The translations under genes and the position numbers were made by a program. Shown here piece after piece: positions 1 through 14,280 of a DNA stretch of 64,000 bases; the first letter of the stretch is position 1; each line of letters opens with the position of its first letter. The DNA lies in assembly GCA_001657395.1 (NCBI GenBank), contig LYSY01000002.1, forward strand, positions 744,001 through 808,000. Direction: 5' to 3'. Below the pieces are notes generated by a model that ran no database searches, was not told where the DNA came from, and worked only from the letters and a program-made list of their open reading frames with translations. The stretch comes from Rhodospirillales bacterium BBD 1991-14 (GTDB lineage Bacteria; Pseudomonadota; Alphaproteobacteria; Kiloniellales; Kiloniellaceae).

Positions 1-1
1 C

Positions 2-578
2 GGCAGCTACAGCCGCGAACAGGCGCGCGATGTGCGCGCGGCGGCGCAGCGCCTGGAACTTGAGGCGCTGATCACCGACGACTACCTGGCAGTCGAGGCG
101 AAGATTGCCGAGTTGGAGCCCGAGCTTGTCCTGGGCACGCAGATGGAACGCCACATCGCCAAGCGCCTGGGCATCCCCTGCGCGGTGATCTCGGCCCCGG
201 TGCACGTGCAGGACTTTCCCGCCCGCTACTCCCCGCAGATGGGTTTCGAGGGCGCCAACGTCCTCTTCGATACCTGGGTACATCCGCTGATGATGGGCCT
301 GGAAGAGCACCTGCTGGGCATGTTCCGCGAAGACTTCGAGTTCGCCGACGGCGCTGCGCCGTCCCACCTCGGCCATGCGAAAGCGTCCGCCGCGGAGGGC
401 GCGCCGGCGGAGGCGGCCGTTGCCGAAACGCTGCAGGACAGCGACGTCATCTGGGCGCTGGAGGCGGAAAGCGAGCTGAGGAAGATCCCCTTCTTCGTGC
501 GCGGCAAGGCGCGCCGCAACACCGAGCATTTCGCCGCCACCCAGGGCATTCAGACCATCACCCTAGAGACCCTCTACG

Positions 579-604
<26 letters not shown>
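2..604 (+). CDS. bchB: Light-independent protochlorophyllide reductase subunit B (C-terminal part)
   Basis: The window opens inside this gene: an open frame runs from base 2 to the TAA at 602-604, about 200 residues. It matches the C-terminal part of BchB, with the segment [20 protein letters not shown] and the following Phe/Gly-rich stretch typical of the family. BchB forms the BchNB catalytic tetramer that, with the BchL reductase, reduces ring D of protochlorophyllide without light. The C-terminal tail ([15 protein letters not shown]) is the usual small terminal domain, so the gene end is intact. The stop lies 26 bases inside bchH, indicating translational coupling. bchN is expected just upstream of the window but cannot be seen. 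The 5' truncation is due to the window edge. Confidence 0.96.
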
Positions 605-5190
<4,586 letters not shown>

Positions 5191-5191
<1 letters not shown>

Positions 5192-5892
5192 TGCTCAACG
5201 GCAGCTACCTGGAACGCCGCGGCGAGCTTCAAGCCTACTTCGACAGGACGGCGGTCGAGGCCTGGAAGAAGCTCACCTCCGATGCGCCGGTCGGGCGTAT
5301 CCGCGCAACCGTAAGGGCAGGGCGGGACCGCATGCGCGACACCCTGCTGGCCTGGCTGCCGGAGGACCTGAGCGGGCGGCGCATCCTCGATGCCGGCTGC
5401 GGCACCGGTGCCCTGGCGGTGGCCGCGGCGGCGCGGGGCGCCGAGGTGGTGGCCGTCGATCTCTCGCCGACCCTTGTCGCACTGGCACGTGAAAGGGCAT
5501 CCGCCGCACCAGGCACCGGTACCATCACGTTCATAGCGGGCGACATGTTGGACCCGGTCCACGGCGACTTCGATTACGTCGTCGCCATGGATTCCTTCAT
5601 CCACTACCGCACCGCCGACATCGTGAAGATGCTGGAGCGTCTGGCGCCGCGGGTCAGCCGCTCCGTCCTTTTCACCGTGGCACCGCGCACACCGGCGCTG
5701 GCGGTGATGCACGGGGTCGGGCGGTTCTTTCCCAAGGGCAACCGGGCGCCCGGAATCGTGCCGGTGGGCGCGGGCCGCATGCAGCGACTGCTGGACCGTT
5801 CCGACGACTTGGCGGCCTGGCAGCGGCAGCGCAGCCAGCGAATCGACAGCGGCTTCTACATCTCGCAGGCGCAGGAGCTGGTCCGGCAATGA
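5191..5892 (+). CDS. bchM: Mg-protoporphyrin IX O-methyltransferase
   Basis: BchM transfers a methyl group from S-adenosylmethionine to the ring-C propionate of Mg-protoporphyrin IX, giving the monomethyl ester used by the cyclases AcsF and BchE. The 233-residue protein has the class I SAM-binding signature ILDAGCGTGALAVAAA near residues 64-79, and the downstream acidic strand VVAVDLSPTLV. Family segments include MDSFIHYRTADI and FTVAPRTPALAVMH. The start is linked to the bchL stop through TGATG and the stop overlaps lhaA through ATGA. The length and context are standard for purple bacteria. Confidence 0.97.
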
Positions 5893-7325
5893 AGCGCTTC
5901 AACGCAGCCATGGTGGAGAGCTGGATGCGGGCCAGTCCGCGGTTCCTGCCCTTTGCCGACGCCGCGTCGAAGGAACTGCCGCTGGGCCGGCTGCTGCGGC
6001 TCTCCCTGTTCCAGGTCTCCGTCGGCATGGCGGTGGTGCTGCTGACCGGCACGCTGAACCGGGTGATGATCGTCGAGCTCTGGGTGCCGGCCTGGCTGGT
6101 GGCCCTCATGGTGTCCCTGCCGCTGGTCTTCGCGCCCTTCCGCGCGCTCATCGGCTTCAAGTCGGACACATACCGTTCCTTCCTTGGCTGGCGCCGCGTG
6201 CCTTACATCTGGTACGGCTCGCTGCTGCAGTTCGGCGGGCTGGCGATCATGCCCTTCGCCCTGCTGGTGCTCTCCGGCGACACGCGCGGCGGCTCCCCGG
6301 TCTGGGGCCAGTTCGGGGCGGCGCTCGCATTCCTTCTGGTGGGCGCCGGCATGCACACGACCCAGACCGCCGGGCTGGCGCTGGCGAGCGACCTCGCGAA
6401 GGACGAGAACCGGCCGCGGGTCGTCGCGCTGCTCTATGTCATGCTGCTGGTCGGCATGGTGTTCAGCGCGATCGTTCTGGGCGCGCTTCTCGACGACTTC
6501 AGCCCCAAGCGCCTGATCCAGGTGGTGCAGGGCGCGGCGGTTCTGACCATCGCCCTCAACATGATCGCCCTCTGGAAGCAGGAGGTGCGCGACCCCAAGC
6601 GTACCGCCCACCATCTGCCGCGTCCGACATTCAGCGATGCCTGGCGTGCCTTTATCACAGGCGGCCGGTCCAAGCGTCTGCTGGTTGCGGTCGCTCTGGG
6701 TGCTGCGGCCTTCAGCATGCAGGACATCCTGTTGGAGCCCTATGGCGGCGAGATCCTGCAGCTTTCCGTCGGCGCCACCACGACGCTGACGGCGCTGCTT
6801 GCCGGGGGTACCTTGCTCGGCCTCGCGTTGGCGGCCCGCCAGCTTTCCCGGGGACAGGACCCGCACCGGCTGGCCGGCTTCGGTGGCGTGATCGGCGTGT
6901 TCGCTTTCTCCGCCATCATCTTCTCCGCACCGATGGACTCGGCGCTGTTGTTCAGGGTCGGCACAACGCTCATCGGCTTCGGTGGCGGTCTCTTTGCGGT
7001 GGGGACCATGACGGCGGCCATGGCGCTGGCCCGCAACGGCAACAGCGGCATGGCCGTCGGCGCCTGGGGCGCCGTGCATGCGACGGCCACCGGGGTGGCC
7101 ATCGCTCTGGGCGGGGTCTTGCGGGACTTCGTCGGCGGCCTGGCGCAGGACGGTGTGCTGGGATCGGCGCTGATGCACCCCGCCGTCGGCTATTCGGTTG
7201 TCTATCACCTGGAAATTCTTCTGCTGTTTGCGGCCCTGGTTGCCATCGGCCCCTTGGTGCGCCCAATCGGCGCACCGCAGGAGGAGCCGGAGGGCAAGTT
7301 CGGCATGGCCGAGATTCCCGGCTAG
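5889..7325 (+). CDS. lhaA: Light-harvesting 1 assembly protein LhaA (PucC family)
   Basis: A 478-residue polytopic membrane protein of the BCD/PucC branch of the major facilitator superfamily, with about twelve hydrophobic segments. The family signature is the first-helix region FQVSVGMAVVLLTGTLNRVM followed by IGFKSDTYRSFLGWRRVPYIWYG. LhaA is known to assist assembly of the LH1 antenna and probably handles bacteriochlorophyll delivery. Its place between bchM and puhA is the conserved position of lhaA in purple bacteria. It overlaps bchM by four bases. A second PucC-like gene lies at 43123-44499. A direct transport substrate has not been proven for this family. Confidence 0.93.
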   Translation: MKRFNAAMVESWMRASPRFLPFADAASKELPLGRLLRLSLFQVSVGMAVVLLTGTLNRVMIVELWVPAWLVALMVSLPLVFAPFRALIGFKSDTYRSFLGWRRVPYIWYGSLLQFGGLAIMPFALLVLSGDTRGGSPVWGQFGAALAFLLVGAGMHTTQTAGLALASDLAKDENRPRVVALLYVMLLVGMVFSAIVLGALLDDFSPKRLIQVVQGAAVLTIALNMIALWKQEVRDPKRTAHHLPRPTFSDAWRAFITGGRSKRLLVAVALGAAAFSMQDILLEPYGGEILQLSVGATTTLTALLAGGTLLGLALAARQLSRGQDPHRLAGFGGVIGVFAFSAIIFSAPMDSALLFRVGTTLIGFGGGLFAVGTMTAAMALARNGNSGMAVGAWGAVHATATGVAIALGGVLRDFVGGLAQDGVLGSALMHPAVGYSVVYHLEILLLFAALVAIGPLVRPIGAPQEEPEGKFGMAEIPG

Positions 7326-7346
7326 GGCCTTGAAGGGAGGTATGTG

Positions 7347-8132
7347 ATGGAAATTGGTGCGATCACCGGCTACGTGGACGTCGCGCAGGTCGTCCTCTAC
7401 GTCTTCTGGGCCTTCTTCTTCGTTCTCATCTATTACCTGCACACGGAGAACAAGCGCGAAGGCTACCCGCTGGAGAGCGATCACCTGGATCCGGCGCGGC
7501 GCAAGAAGATCAACGGGCTCACCCATCTTCCGGCGCCCAAGATCTTCAGGATGATGGACGGCTCCATCATCAAGGCGCCGGACCCGGCGCGGGCCGACCG
7601 GCGGCCGCTGGCTGCGCAGGCCACGGCCAACACCGGCGGCTCGACCATCGCGCCGACCGGCGAGCCGATGCTCGCCGAAATCGGCCCGGGGTCCTATGCC
7701 GAGCGCGCAAACACGCCTGATATGACCTTTGAGGGCGCGCCCAAGCTGGTGCCGATGCGCGTGGCAACCGACTTCCACGTGGAAGAGCGTGACCCCGATC
7801 CGCGCGGCATGACGGTCCTGGGCGCCGACGGCCAGGCCGCGGGCACGATCACCGACATCTGGGTCGACCGCGGCGAGTTCGTCATCCGCTTCCTGGAGAT
7901 GGCAGTCGCCGGCACCGAGGGCAGAAGGGCGCTCCTGCCGATCGCCATGGTCGTCGTGGACGGCAAGAAACGCACCGTGAGCGTGGCCGCGCTGCTGTCA
8001 AATCAGTTCGCCGGCATCCCGGCGCTCGCCAATCCCGATCAGGTCACCCGCCTGGAGGAGGAGAAGATCTACGGCTACCTCGGCGCCGGCACGCTCTATG
8101 CCACGCGCCGGCGCGCGGAGCCACTGGTATGA
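7347..8132 (+). CDS. puhA: Photosynthetic reaction centre H subunit
   Basis: The H subunit caps the cytoplasmic face of the L/M reaction centre and shapes proton delivery to QB. The 261-residue product starts MEIGAITGYVDVAQVV. Its single N-terminal transmembrane helix, VLYVFWAFFFVLIYYL, is followed by the conserved TENKREGYPLE and a PRC-barrel domain. The ATG at 7347 was chosen because the ribosome site AAGGGAGG (7333-7340) ends six bases before it. An in-frame GTG at 7344 is possible but is spaced more tightly. The stop overlaps puhB by four bases. Confidence 0.96.
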   Translation: MEIGAITGYVDVAQVVLYVFWAFFFVLIYYLHTENKREGYPLESDHLDPARRKKINGLTHLPAPKIFRMMDGSIIKAPDPARADRRPLAAQATANTGGSTIAPTGEPMLAEIGPGSYAERANTPDMTFEGAPKLVPMRVATDFHVEERDPDPRGMTVLGADGQAAGTITDIWVDRGEFVIRFLEMAVAGTEGRRALLPIAMVVVDGKKRTVSVAALLSNQFAGIPALANPDQVTRLEEEKIYGYLGAGTLYATRRRAEPLV

Positions 8133-8791
8133 GCCACGACGACTTCGCCTTCGAACCGGTCCCGGGCCTGCCGGAACGGCTGCCGCCCGGTGAGACCATG
8201 CTGTGGCAGGGCAGGCCGTGCTGGCGGGGCCTGGCTCTGCGTGTCTTCCATCTGCGCAAGGTTGCGGTCTACTTCGCTGTTCTGCTCGCGTGGCAGGGCA
8301 CCGCTGCGGTCTATGACGGCGGGTCCGCCGCCGATGCGATGCTGGCAATGCTGACGGTCCTGCCCATCGCGCTCGCCGGTCTCGGCATCCTGGCCGGCCT
8401 GGCGCTGCTCTACGCGCGCAGTACGATCTACACCATCACCAGCCGGCGTGTGGTCATGCGCTTCGGCATCGCCCTGCCGATGACCGTGAACCTGCCGTAC
8501 AGCAAAGTTGGGGCCGCGGCCCTGCGCCGGGGCGGCGACGGCAGCGGCGACATCCCGCTGGCGCTCAAGGGACCGGACAAGATCGCCCATCTGGGGCTCT
8601 GGCCCTTCGCCCGGCCCGGCCACTATCGCCGGCCCCAGCCCATGCTGCGCGCGCTGGCGGCACCGGAGGCGGTGGCCGGCATTCTCGCCGGCGCCCTCAA
8701 GGCGGACCACGGCGGCGGTGTGGTTCATGCGGTTGGTGTCCACCCGCCGGCAGCGCAGCAGGCGCCGGGCTTGGCCGCCGCGCAACACTAG
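8129..8791 (+). CDS. puhB: Photosynthetic complex assembly protein PuhB
   Basis: A 220-residue membrane protein with the PuhB-type N-terminus FEPVPGLPERLPPGETMLWQG. About three hydrophobic segments follow, among them VYFAVLLAWQGT and an Ala/Leu-rich stretch around residues 70-90. A bacterial PH-like region, TITSRRVVMRFGIALPMTVNLPY, comes next. PuhB is known to support reaction-centre assembly. The ATG overlaps the puhA stop (ATGA). The C-terminal tail after ILAGALKA looks poorly conserved and may not be essential. A 33-base gap with a ribosome site separates it from puhC. Confidence 0.93.
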   Translation: MSHDDFAFEPVPGLPERLPPGETMLWQGRPCWRGLALRVFHLRKVAVYFAVLLAWQGTAAVYDGGSAADAMLAMLTVLPIALAGLGILAGLALLYARSTIYTITSRRVVMRFGIALPMTVNLPYSKVGAAALRRGGDGSGDIPLALKGPDKIAHLGLWPFARPGHYRRPQPMLRALAAPEAVAGILAGALKADHGGGVVHAVGVHPPAAQQAPGLAAAQH

Positions 8792-8824
8792 AGAAGCCGG
8801 AGAAGAAGAGAAAGGAGCGCAGCC

Positions 8825-9280
8825 ATGGCCCACCATCACGATCAGCCGGTGCCCCGCAGGGCTTTGATCGCCGCGGCCGCGCTCATCCTCTTCTCGATCG
8901 CAGCGGTTGCACTGGCGCGCCAGGGGCTGATCGGTCCGGCCGAGGTTGTGCAAGACATTCCCGTGGAGTCCCGCGACCTGCTGTTCGTCGACCGGCCGGA
9001 CGGCCGCGTGGCGGTGCTGTCCGCCGAGACGGGCGAGACCGTCGCGGTCATCGGCTCCGGCGCCGACGGCTTCCTGCGCGGGGTGATGCGCGGCCTCGCG
9101 CGCGAGCGTCGCCAGCATGGCTTCGATGCGGAACAGCCGTTCCGCCTGCTGCGCCAGAGCGACGGCCGCCTCACACTGGTGGACCTGGCGACCGAGCGCC
9201 GTATCGAGTTGATCTCCTTCGGCCCCACCAACGCCAAGGCCTTCGCCCGATTCCTGCCGTCCTGGAGGCAAAACTCATGA
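8825..9280 (+). CDS. puhC: Photosynthetic complex assembly protein PuhC
   Basis: The 151-residue protein has one N-terminal transmembrane segment (about residues 13-32) and a small periplasmic domain containing LLFVDRPDGRVAVLSAETGE and FIRGVMRG-like family features (here FLRGVMRGLARER). PuhC homologues (photosynthetic complex assembly protein 1) help organise the reaction centre-LH1 complex. GAAAGGAG lies about seven bases before the ATG. The C-terminal TNAKAFARFL is conserved in the family. The stop overlaps the next small gene through ATGA, so puhABC and the following genes are coupled. Confidence 0.93.
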   Translation: MAHHHDQPVPRRALIAAAALILFSIAAVALARQGLIGPAEVVQDIPVESRDLLFVDRPDGRVAVLSAETGETVAVIGSGADGFLRGVMRGLARERRQHGFDAEQPFRLLRQSDGRLTLVDLATERRIELISFGPTNAKAFARFLPSWRQNS

Positions 9281-9582
9281 GCCGCCTGATCCGCGTTTTC
9301 GGCGAAGCCTTCGATGTCGGCTGCACGGTGGACATCGAAAACACCTTCGACAGTTGTCACGCCCATGTGGAACTTGACGGCAATCTGCCGATCCATCCCG
9401 GTGACGCCGTGCGGGTTCAGGGCGATCCGGTCGTCGTGCCCTATGGCGCGAAGCTGACCCTGCGCCGCCGCGCCAGCGTCAGGCGTGCCGGTGCCCTGAA
9501 GCGCCTCTGGACACGGCTCAGCGGCAATCTTGAATGCCTCGATCTCTTCGAGGTCAGCTTTTCCTCAGGGAGCAAGCTATGA
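9277..9582 (+). CDS. Small conserved protein of the puh-acsF operon
   Basis: A 101-residue protein with no transmembrane segment and no cysteine cluster beyond scattered Cys. It contains several short beta-like stretches ([33 protein letters not shown]) and a basic middle ([18 protein letters not shown]). It is joined by ATGA overlaps to puhC upstream and acsF downstream, so it is translated as part of the assembly/cyclase operon. I recall unnamed small ORFs at this position in other photosynthesis clusters, but I do not recognise a named function. Position suggests a role with AcsF or in complex assembly; that is inference only. Confidence 0.8.
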   Translation: MSRLIRVFGEAFDVGCTVDIENTFDSCHAHVELDGNLPIHPGDAVRVQGDPVVVPYGAKLTLRRRASVRRAGALKRLWTRLSGNLECLDLFEVSFSSGSKL

Positions 9583-10646
9583 CGATCGAAACCCTCTCCG
9601 TCACCTCGCAAGACACCATGGCGATGGCGCAGCAGAACACGGTGCTGAGCCCGCGCTTCTACACAACCGACTTCGACGAGCTCGACCGGATCGATGTCAG
9701 CCCGGTGCGCGGCGAATGGGACCAGTTGATCGCTGAGATGCGCGCCGACCCCAACAAGGGGCATTTCAAGCGCAACGAGAACTGGGAGGCCGTCCGCCTT
9801 GCGGATCTGCCCGAGGGGCTGCGCCAGGAGTTCGTCGACTTTCTCGTCAGCTCACTCACCGCAGAGTTTTCCGGCTGCGTGCTCTACGCGGAAATGAAGA
9901 AACGCGGCACCAACCCGGATATCTGCGAGCTGTTCAAGATGATGAGCCGCGACGAGGCGCGCCATGCCGGCTTCATCAACGACGCCCTGAAGGAGTTCGG
10001 CATCGGCGTCGATCTCGGTTTCCTGACCCGCACCAAGAAGTACACCTTCTTCAAGCCGAAGTTCATTTTCTATGCGACCTACCTGTCGGAGAAGATCGGC
10101 TACGCCCGTTACATCTCCATCTTCCGGCAGTTGGAGCGTCATCCCGACCTGCGCTTCCATCCGATCTTCAAGTGGTTCGAAAAGTGGTGCAATGACGAGT
10201 TCCGCCATGGCGAGGCCTTTGCTCTTCTCATGCGGGCCAATCCGCAGCTGCTGCGCGGCCACAACAAACTCTGGGTCAAGTTCTTCCTGCTGGCGGTCTT
10301 CGCGACGATGTACGTGCGCGACCACGCCCGGCCGGAGTTTCACAAGGCCCTGGGGCTGGACCCCACCGACTATGACTACCAGGTCTTCCGCATCACTTCA
10401 GAGATCTCAAAGCAGGTCTTCCCCCTGACCCTGGATCTGGACAGTCCCCGCTTCCGTGCCGGGCTGGAGCGGCTCCTGCGCATCAACCGCCGGCTTGCCG
10501 AGGCCAAACAGGCTGGTGGTCTTGCGGGCCGGCTGCGCGTCGCCGGTTTGTCGGCGGCAGCGGCGGCCACCTTCCTGCGGCTATACTTGGTTCCAGCCAA
10601 GGCCAACGTGCTGCCTCTGCACAGCCGGATGCAGCCGGCCTGGTGA
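9579..10646 (+). CDS. acsF: Aerobic Mg-protoporphyrin IX monomethyl ester (oxidative) cyclase
   Basis: This 355-residue di-iron enzyme forms the isocyclic ring E of bacteriochlorophyll using O2. Iron ligand motifs are visible: Glu in [13 protein letters not shown] (about residues 95-106), the first ExxH in [10 protein letters not shown] (E126, H129) and the second in [10 protein letters not shown]. The ATG at 9579 overlaps the preceding stop (ATGA) and has AGGGAG just upstream; a longer frame exists from 9534 but lacks this support. Because bchE, the anaerobic cyclase, is also present (46373-47995), the organism can probably close ring E with or without oxygen. Confidence 0.97.
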   Translation: MTIETLSVTSQDTMAMAQQNTVLSPRFYTTDFDELDRIDVSPVRGEWDQLIAEMRADPNKGHFKRNENWEAVRLADLPEGLRQEFVDFLVSSLTAEFSGCVLYAEMKKRGTNPDICELFKMMSRDEARHAGFINDALKEFGIGVDLGFLTRTKKYTFFKPKFIFYATYLSEKIGYARYISIFRQLERHPDLRFHPIFKWFEKWCNDEFRHGEAFALLMRANPQLLRGHNKLWVKFFLLAVFATMYVRDHARPEFHKALGLDPTDYDYQVFRITSEISKQVFPLTLDLDSPRFRAGLERLLRINRRLAEAKQAGGLAGRLRVAGLSAAAAATFLRLYLVPAKANVLPLHSRMQPAW

Positions 10647-10665
10647 GATAGGAACGAGACCGCTC

Positions 10666-11499
10666 ATGGCAACCTATGGTCTTCCGGCTCTTGCGGCCCT
10701 TCTGGTCTGGTGGCTCAGCACCGGGGTGATCCTGATGCTGCAGCGCCTGCCGGAGCGGACCTACGGCTGGAGTTTCCTGGGCACGAGCCTTCTGGCCGCC
10801 ATGGCGCTCTGCGTTCTGATCGTCACCGCCGCGCAGACCACCACGGCCTGCGCCTACTGGGCCTTCCTCTCCGGCGTCGTGCTTTGGGGCTGGCATGAGC
10901 TGGCCTTCCTCCAGGGCAGGATCACCGGTCCGCACAAGGGGGCCTGCCCGCTTGAGGCCAGCGGGCCGCAGCGCTTCGTCCTCGCCGTCCGCACGCTGCT
11001 CTATCACGAGCTGGCCATCCTCGCGACCCTCGGCCTCCTGGCAGCGGTGACCTGGAATCAGCCGAACCAGTTCGGCCTTTGGGTTTTTCTGGTCCTCTTC
11101 GTCCTGCGCCTGAGCGCCAAGCTCAACATCTTCCTCGGTGTACCCCATCTGAGCGAGGAACTGCTGCCGCAGCGCCTGGCGTTCCTGAAGAGCTACTTCG
11201 GGCGGCGGCCAATGAACAGCCTGTTCCCGGTTTCGATCACGCTGTCGACTCTCCTGGCGGCCTATGTTTTCCACGCCGCCTTCTCCGGCGATGCAGATGC
11301 TTTTGCGGTCACCGGCTATACCCTGGTGGGTGCGATGGTCGTTCTCGGAACCCTCGAGCACTGGCTCCTGGTTCTGCCCCTGCAGGACTCGGCGCTGTGG
11401 CGCTGGGCCTTGGGCAGGGACGAGACGATCCACAAAGACAAGACCAAGACCGCGGCCTCTCCAATCTCCGCGGTTCCGAGCGAAGGGAGGTTCCCATGA
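10666..11499 (+). CDS. puhE: Photosynthetic complex assembly protein 2 (PuhE family)
   Basis: A 277-residue polytopic membrane protein with about seven to eight hydrophobic segments. It matches the PuhE family: [20 protein letters not shown] at the start, [23 protein letters not shown], then [22 protein letters not shown]. The ATG at 10666 follows acsF by 19 bases; the open frame extends upstream inside acsF, but only this start agrees with the family N-terminus. Its stop overlaps hemA (ATGA). PuhE is linked genetically to reaction-centre/LH1 production in Rhodobacter; its exact function is not settled. Confidence 0.92.
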   Translation: MATYGLPALAALLVWWLSTGVILMLQRLPERTYGWSFLGTSLLAAMALCVLIVTAAQTTTACAYWAFLSGVVLWGWHELAFLQGRITGPHKGACPLEASGPQRFVLAVRTLLYHELAILATLGLLAAVTWNQPNQFGLWVFLVLFVLRLSAKLNIFLGVPHLSEELLPQRLAFLKSYFGRRPMNSLFPVSITLSTLLAAYVFHAAFSGDADAFAVTGYTLVGAMVVLGTLEHWLLVLPLQDSALWRWALGRDETIHKDKTKTAASPISAVPSEGRFP

Positions 11500-12713
11500 A
11501 CTACGAAGCTTACCTGAAGAGCCGCCTGGACGGACTGGTTGACGAAGGGCGCTATCGCGTCTTCGCCAATCTGGAACGTCATGCCGGGGCCTTCCCGCGC
11601 GCCACCCACCGCCCGCAGGATTCGGATCTCGCCGAGGTCACGGTCTGGTGCTCCAACGACTACCTGGGCATGGGCCAGAACCGCCTGGTCATCGATGCCA
11701 TGCACGAGGCGCTTGAGCGCTGCGGCGCTGGTGCCGGCGGTACCCGCAACATCTCCGGGACCAATTGCTACCATGTGCTCCTGGAGCAGGAGCTGGCGGA
11801 CCTGCACGGCAAGGAGGCCGCGCTTCTCTTCACCTCCGGCTACGTGTCCAACTGGGCGGCACTGGGCACCCTTGCCTCGCAGATCCCTGACTGCCTGGTG
11901 CTTTCCGATGCGCTGAACCACGCCTCGATGATCGAGGGCATTCGCCACAGCCGGGCCGAGAAACGCATCTTCGCCCACAACGATCCGGAGGACCTGGACC
12001 GCAAGCTGCGCGATGCCGACCCGCAGCGGCCGAAGCTGGTTGCCTTCGAGTCCGTCTACTCCATGGACGGCGACATCGCGCCGATTGCCGAGATCTGCGA
12101 CGTTGCCGAGGCGCACAACGCCATGACCTACCTGGACGAGGTCCACGCCGTCGGCATGTACGGCCCGCGCGGCGGCGGCATTGCCGAGCGCGAAGGCCTG
12201 ATGGACCGGCTGACGGTGATCGAAGGGACGCTTGGCAAGGCCTTCGGCGTGGTCGGCGGCTACATCGCCGGCTCGGCGGCGCTCTGCGATTTCGTGCGCA
12301 GTTTCTCCTCCGGGTTTATCTTTACCACCGCCCTGCCGCCGGCGGTGGCTGCGGGCGCGCACGCGAGCATCCGCTACCTGAAGTCCAGCAGCCGGGAGCG
12401 CGATCTGCAGAAGCAGCGGGTTGCGGCCCTGCGCCGCCAACTCGACGGCGCTGGGATACCCCATATGCGCAACCCGAGCCATATCGTGCCCGTCATGGTC
12501 GGCGATCCGGTGCTCTGCAAGAAAATCAGCGATGAACTGATGGAAAGCTTCGGCATCTATGTCCAGCCGATCAACTATCCCACCGTGCCACGCGGCACGG
12601 AGCGGCTGCGGCTCACGCCGTCGCCGCTGCACAGCGCGGAGGAGATCACGGCGTTGGTCTCGGCGCTGTCCCGGATCTGGTCTTCTTATGGCTTGAAGAC
12701 AGCCGCCGCATGA
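11496..12713 (+). CDS. hemA: 5-Aminolevulinate synthase
   Basis: HemA condenses glycine and succinyl-CoA to 5-aminolevulinate, the first step of tetrapyrrole synthesis in alphaproteobacteria. The 405-residue protein is a PLP-dependent alpha-oxoamine synthase. It has the glycine-rich [10 protein letters not shown], the DEVHAVG motif and the catalytic Schiff-base lysine K248 in [16 protein letters not shown] lies six bases before the ATG, which overlaps the puhE stop. Having hemA last in the bch-puh operon ties precursor supply to pigment demand. Another ALA synthase copy may exist elsewhere in the genome; this cannot be judged here. It is distinguished from the paralogous serine palmitoyltransferase at 55490-56704. 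Confidence 0.96.
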   Translation: MNYEAYLKSRLDGLVDEGRYRVFANLERHAGAFPRATHRPQDSDLAEVTVWCSNDYLGMGQNRLVIDAMHEALERCGAGAGGTRNISGTNCYHVLLEQELADLHGKEAALLFTSGYVSNWAALGTLASQIPDCLVLSDALNHASMIEGIRHSRAEKRIFAHNDPEDLDRKLRDADPQRPKLVAFESVYSMDGDIAPIAEICDVAEAHNAMTYLDEVHAVGMYGPRGGGIAEREGLMDRLTVIEGTLGKAFGVVGGYIAGSAALCDFVRSFSSGFIFTTALPPAVAAGAHASIRYLKSSSRERDLQKQRVAALRRQLDGAGIPHMRNPSHIVPVMVGDPVLCKKISDELMESFGIYVQPINYPTVPRGTERLRLTPSPLHSAEEITALVSALSRIWSSYGLKTAAA

Positions 12714-12752
12714 GGGCAATCTAAAGGGTCGCGCTCACTTTAGGACTCTGCA

Positions 12753-13274
12753 GTGCCTGATCACATCACGATCCCCGCGATCGCGGAGGACGAAAGCCTC
12801 TATCCTATCGAGAAGATCGAAGCGCACCGCCTTGGAGTTCTCCATCAGGCGGTGTCGATCTTCGTGTTCTGCGGGGCCGATCTGCTGGTACAGCGGCGGG
12901 CTGCCGGCAAGTATCATTGCGGCGGTCTCTGGGCGAACAGCTGTTGTTCCCACCCGCACTGGGGGGAAACCCTGCAGGACTGTGCCGAGCGGCGCCTGGG
13001 GGAGGAGCTGGGCCTCGCGCTGCCACTCACGCAGGTCGGCGCCATCGAGTACGCCGCCGGTGTGGGTAACGGGATGCGCGAGCACGAGCGCGTGGCGGTG
13101 TTTCACGCCCCGGCCGACCGGCAGACGCTGGACATCCGCCCGGACCACGAGGAGGTTTCGGAACTGCGCTGGGAAACCCCGCGGCGCCTGCATCGCGAGG
13201 CCACCGAACGCCCCGAGATCTTCGCACCGTGGTTCCGCATCTATCTCGATCGTTGGGACGAACTGGGTCTTTAG
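12753..13274 (+). CDS. idi: Isopentenyl-diphosphate delta-isomerase (type 1)
   Basis: The 173-residue protein interconverts isopentenyl and dimethylallyl diphosphate, supplying carotenoids and the phytyl tail of bacteriochlorophyll. It shows the type 1 IDI hallmarks: the catalytic Cys in ANSCCSHPHWGE, metal-binding His residues, and a nudix-like box around CAERRLGEELGL. The start is GTG at 12753, with AGGA seven bases upstream. An idi gene near hemA and puhE is found in several purple bacterial clusters. It is separated by 39 bases from hemA and could be co-transcribed with it. Confidence 0.94.
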   Translation: MPDHITIPAIAEDESLYPIEKIEAHRLGVLHQAVSIFVFCGADLLVQRRAAGKYHCGGLWANSCCSHPHWGETLQDCAERRLGEELGLALPLTQVGAIEYAAGVGNGMREHERVAVFHAPADRQTLDIRPDHEEVSELRWETPRRLHREATERPEIFAPWFRIYLDRWDELGL

Positions 13275-13309
13275 ACCGGGACTTCGGCAATGGTCAGCGG
13301 CGCTTGGGA

Positions 13310-13588
13310 CTAGTGGGGGCGGCCCTTCTTGCCCTGCATGAGACGCCCGGCGTGGTGATAGAGCCGGTAGAGGCCGGCGAGGGCCACCAGACCGAGCCCT
13401 GCCTGCGCGATGCCGAAGGCTGCGGTGACGATGCCGCGTGTCGTGCGATCGGCATCCGCAGGGTCCAGGGTCGCACTGGCGGCAGCGACGGTCGCACCGC
13501 CGGCGGCGGTCAACAGCCAGCCCAGAGCCATGACCCGGGTGGCCTTGTGCAGTCTGTCGGCCCTCAACTTGGCGGTCCGCCGACTCAT
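13310..13588 (-). CDS. Small two-helix membrane protein downstream of tspO
   Basis: A 92-residue product begins MSRRTAKLRADRLHKATRVM and carries two hydrophobic segments (about residues 19-38 and 54-76). It ends with a basic tail, GKKGRPH. The ATG overlaps the tspO stop through ATGA (13585-13588), which argues that it is a real coupled gene although no family is recognised. The positive-inside pattern suggests that both termini are cytoplasmic. It could be a small partner of the TspO protein, but this is inferred from position only. Confidence 0.6.
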   Translation of the reverse strand: MSRRTAKLRADRLHKATRVMALGWLLTAAGGATVAAASATLDPADADRTTRGIVTAAFGIAQAGLGLVALAGLYRLYHHAGRLMQGKKGRPH

Positions 13589-14043
13589 GAACTGCTCCGG
13601 TTGAGCTGCCAGACGGCAAGGTTGAGGGCAGCGGCGAAGGTGACCCAGGCCAGATAAGGCACCAGCAGCCAGGCCGCCACAGGGTCGATGGGGTGGAAGA
13701 TCAGGATGTTGGCGCCGATCGCGGTCCAGAGGCAGAGCACCTCCGCCATCGCCCAGTCCATCCGCTTCAGCCCGAAGAAGATCGCCGACCAGCCGGCGTT
13801 GAGGGCCAGTTGCACCGCATAGACCGCCATCGGCAGGAGGAGGGCGTCGGCCTCCGCCCGTTCCCAGACGCGCCAGCCGGCGATGGCAATCATCACGTAG
13901 AGCAGCGTCCAGCCGGCGCCGAACACCCAGTCCGGCGGAGTCCATCCCGGCTTTGCGAGTGCACGATACCAGTCGTCAGGCTTGAAGAGGGCGCCCGAGC
14001 TGGCCACCAGCATTACGCAGATCAGAAAGACGGCAAGTGACAT
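13585..14043 (-). CDS. tspO: TspO/MBR family tryptophan-rich sensory protein (copy 1)
   Basis: A 152-residue five-helix membrane protein of the TspO (peripheral benzodiazepine receptor, CrtK) family. Conserved parts are SSGALFKPDDWYRALAKPGWTPPDWVFG, the long helix LYVMIAIAGWRVW, and the aromatic-rich NAGWSAIFFGLKRMDWAMAEV. TspO binds tetrapyrroles and affects photosynthesis gene expression in Rhodobacter. This copy is divergent from the alpha/beta hydrolase gene and coupled to a small membrane protein. A second TspO lies at the usual CrtK position (29197-29688), so the cluster has two paralogues that differ clearly in sequence. Confidence 0.93.
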   Translation of the reverse strand: MSLAVFLICVMLVASSGALFKPDDWYRALAKPGWTPPDWVFGAGWTLLYVMIAIAGWRVWERAEADALLLPMAVYAVQLALNAGWSAIFFGLKRMDWAMAEVLCLWTAIGANILIFHPIDPVAAWLLVPYLAWVTFAAALNLAVWQLNRSSS

Positions 14044-14280
14044 TGGCGTCCCTGTTGGCGCATGTCGGTCGAGGGCTGCGCCGCAGCCCTTCTGCCGACA
14101 GCCGTTCAGCCCAACAAGCTAGCGCAGGACGCCGCAAGGTCCAGGGGAACAGCGCGCAGTCACCGCGCCGAATTGCCGCGGTGGCGGCAGGCTGTGCGCT
14201 TCCTCTTCGCCGTGTTAGGAAGATCTCATGTCCCGGCGCAAAGACAGGTCAGGTCTGGTGAGCGTGGCAAGGCCGTTGGT

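Noticed and set aside
5856-7778. 640-residue minus-strand frame opposite lhaA and puhA
   Set aside because: Antisense shadow of two certain genes; low-complexity composition.
9534-9578. Upstream extension of acsF
   Set aside because: ATG 9579 has a ribosome site and the ATGA coupling; the extension overlaps the previous gene and lacks homology.
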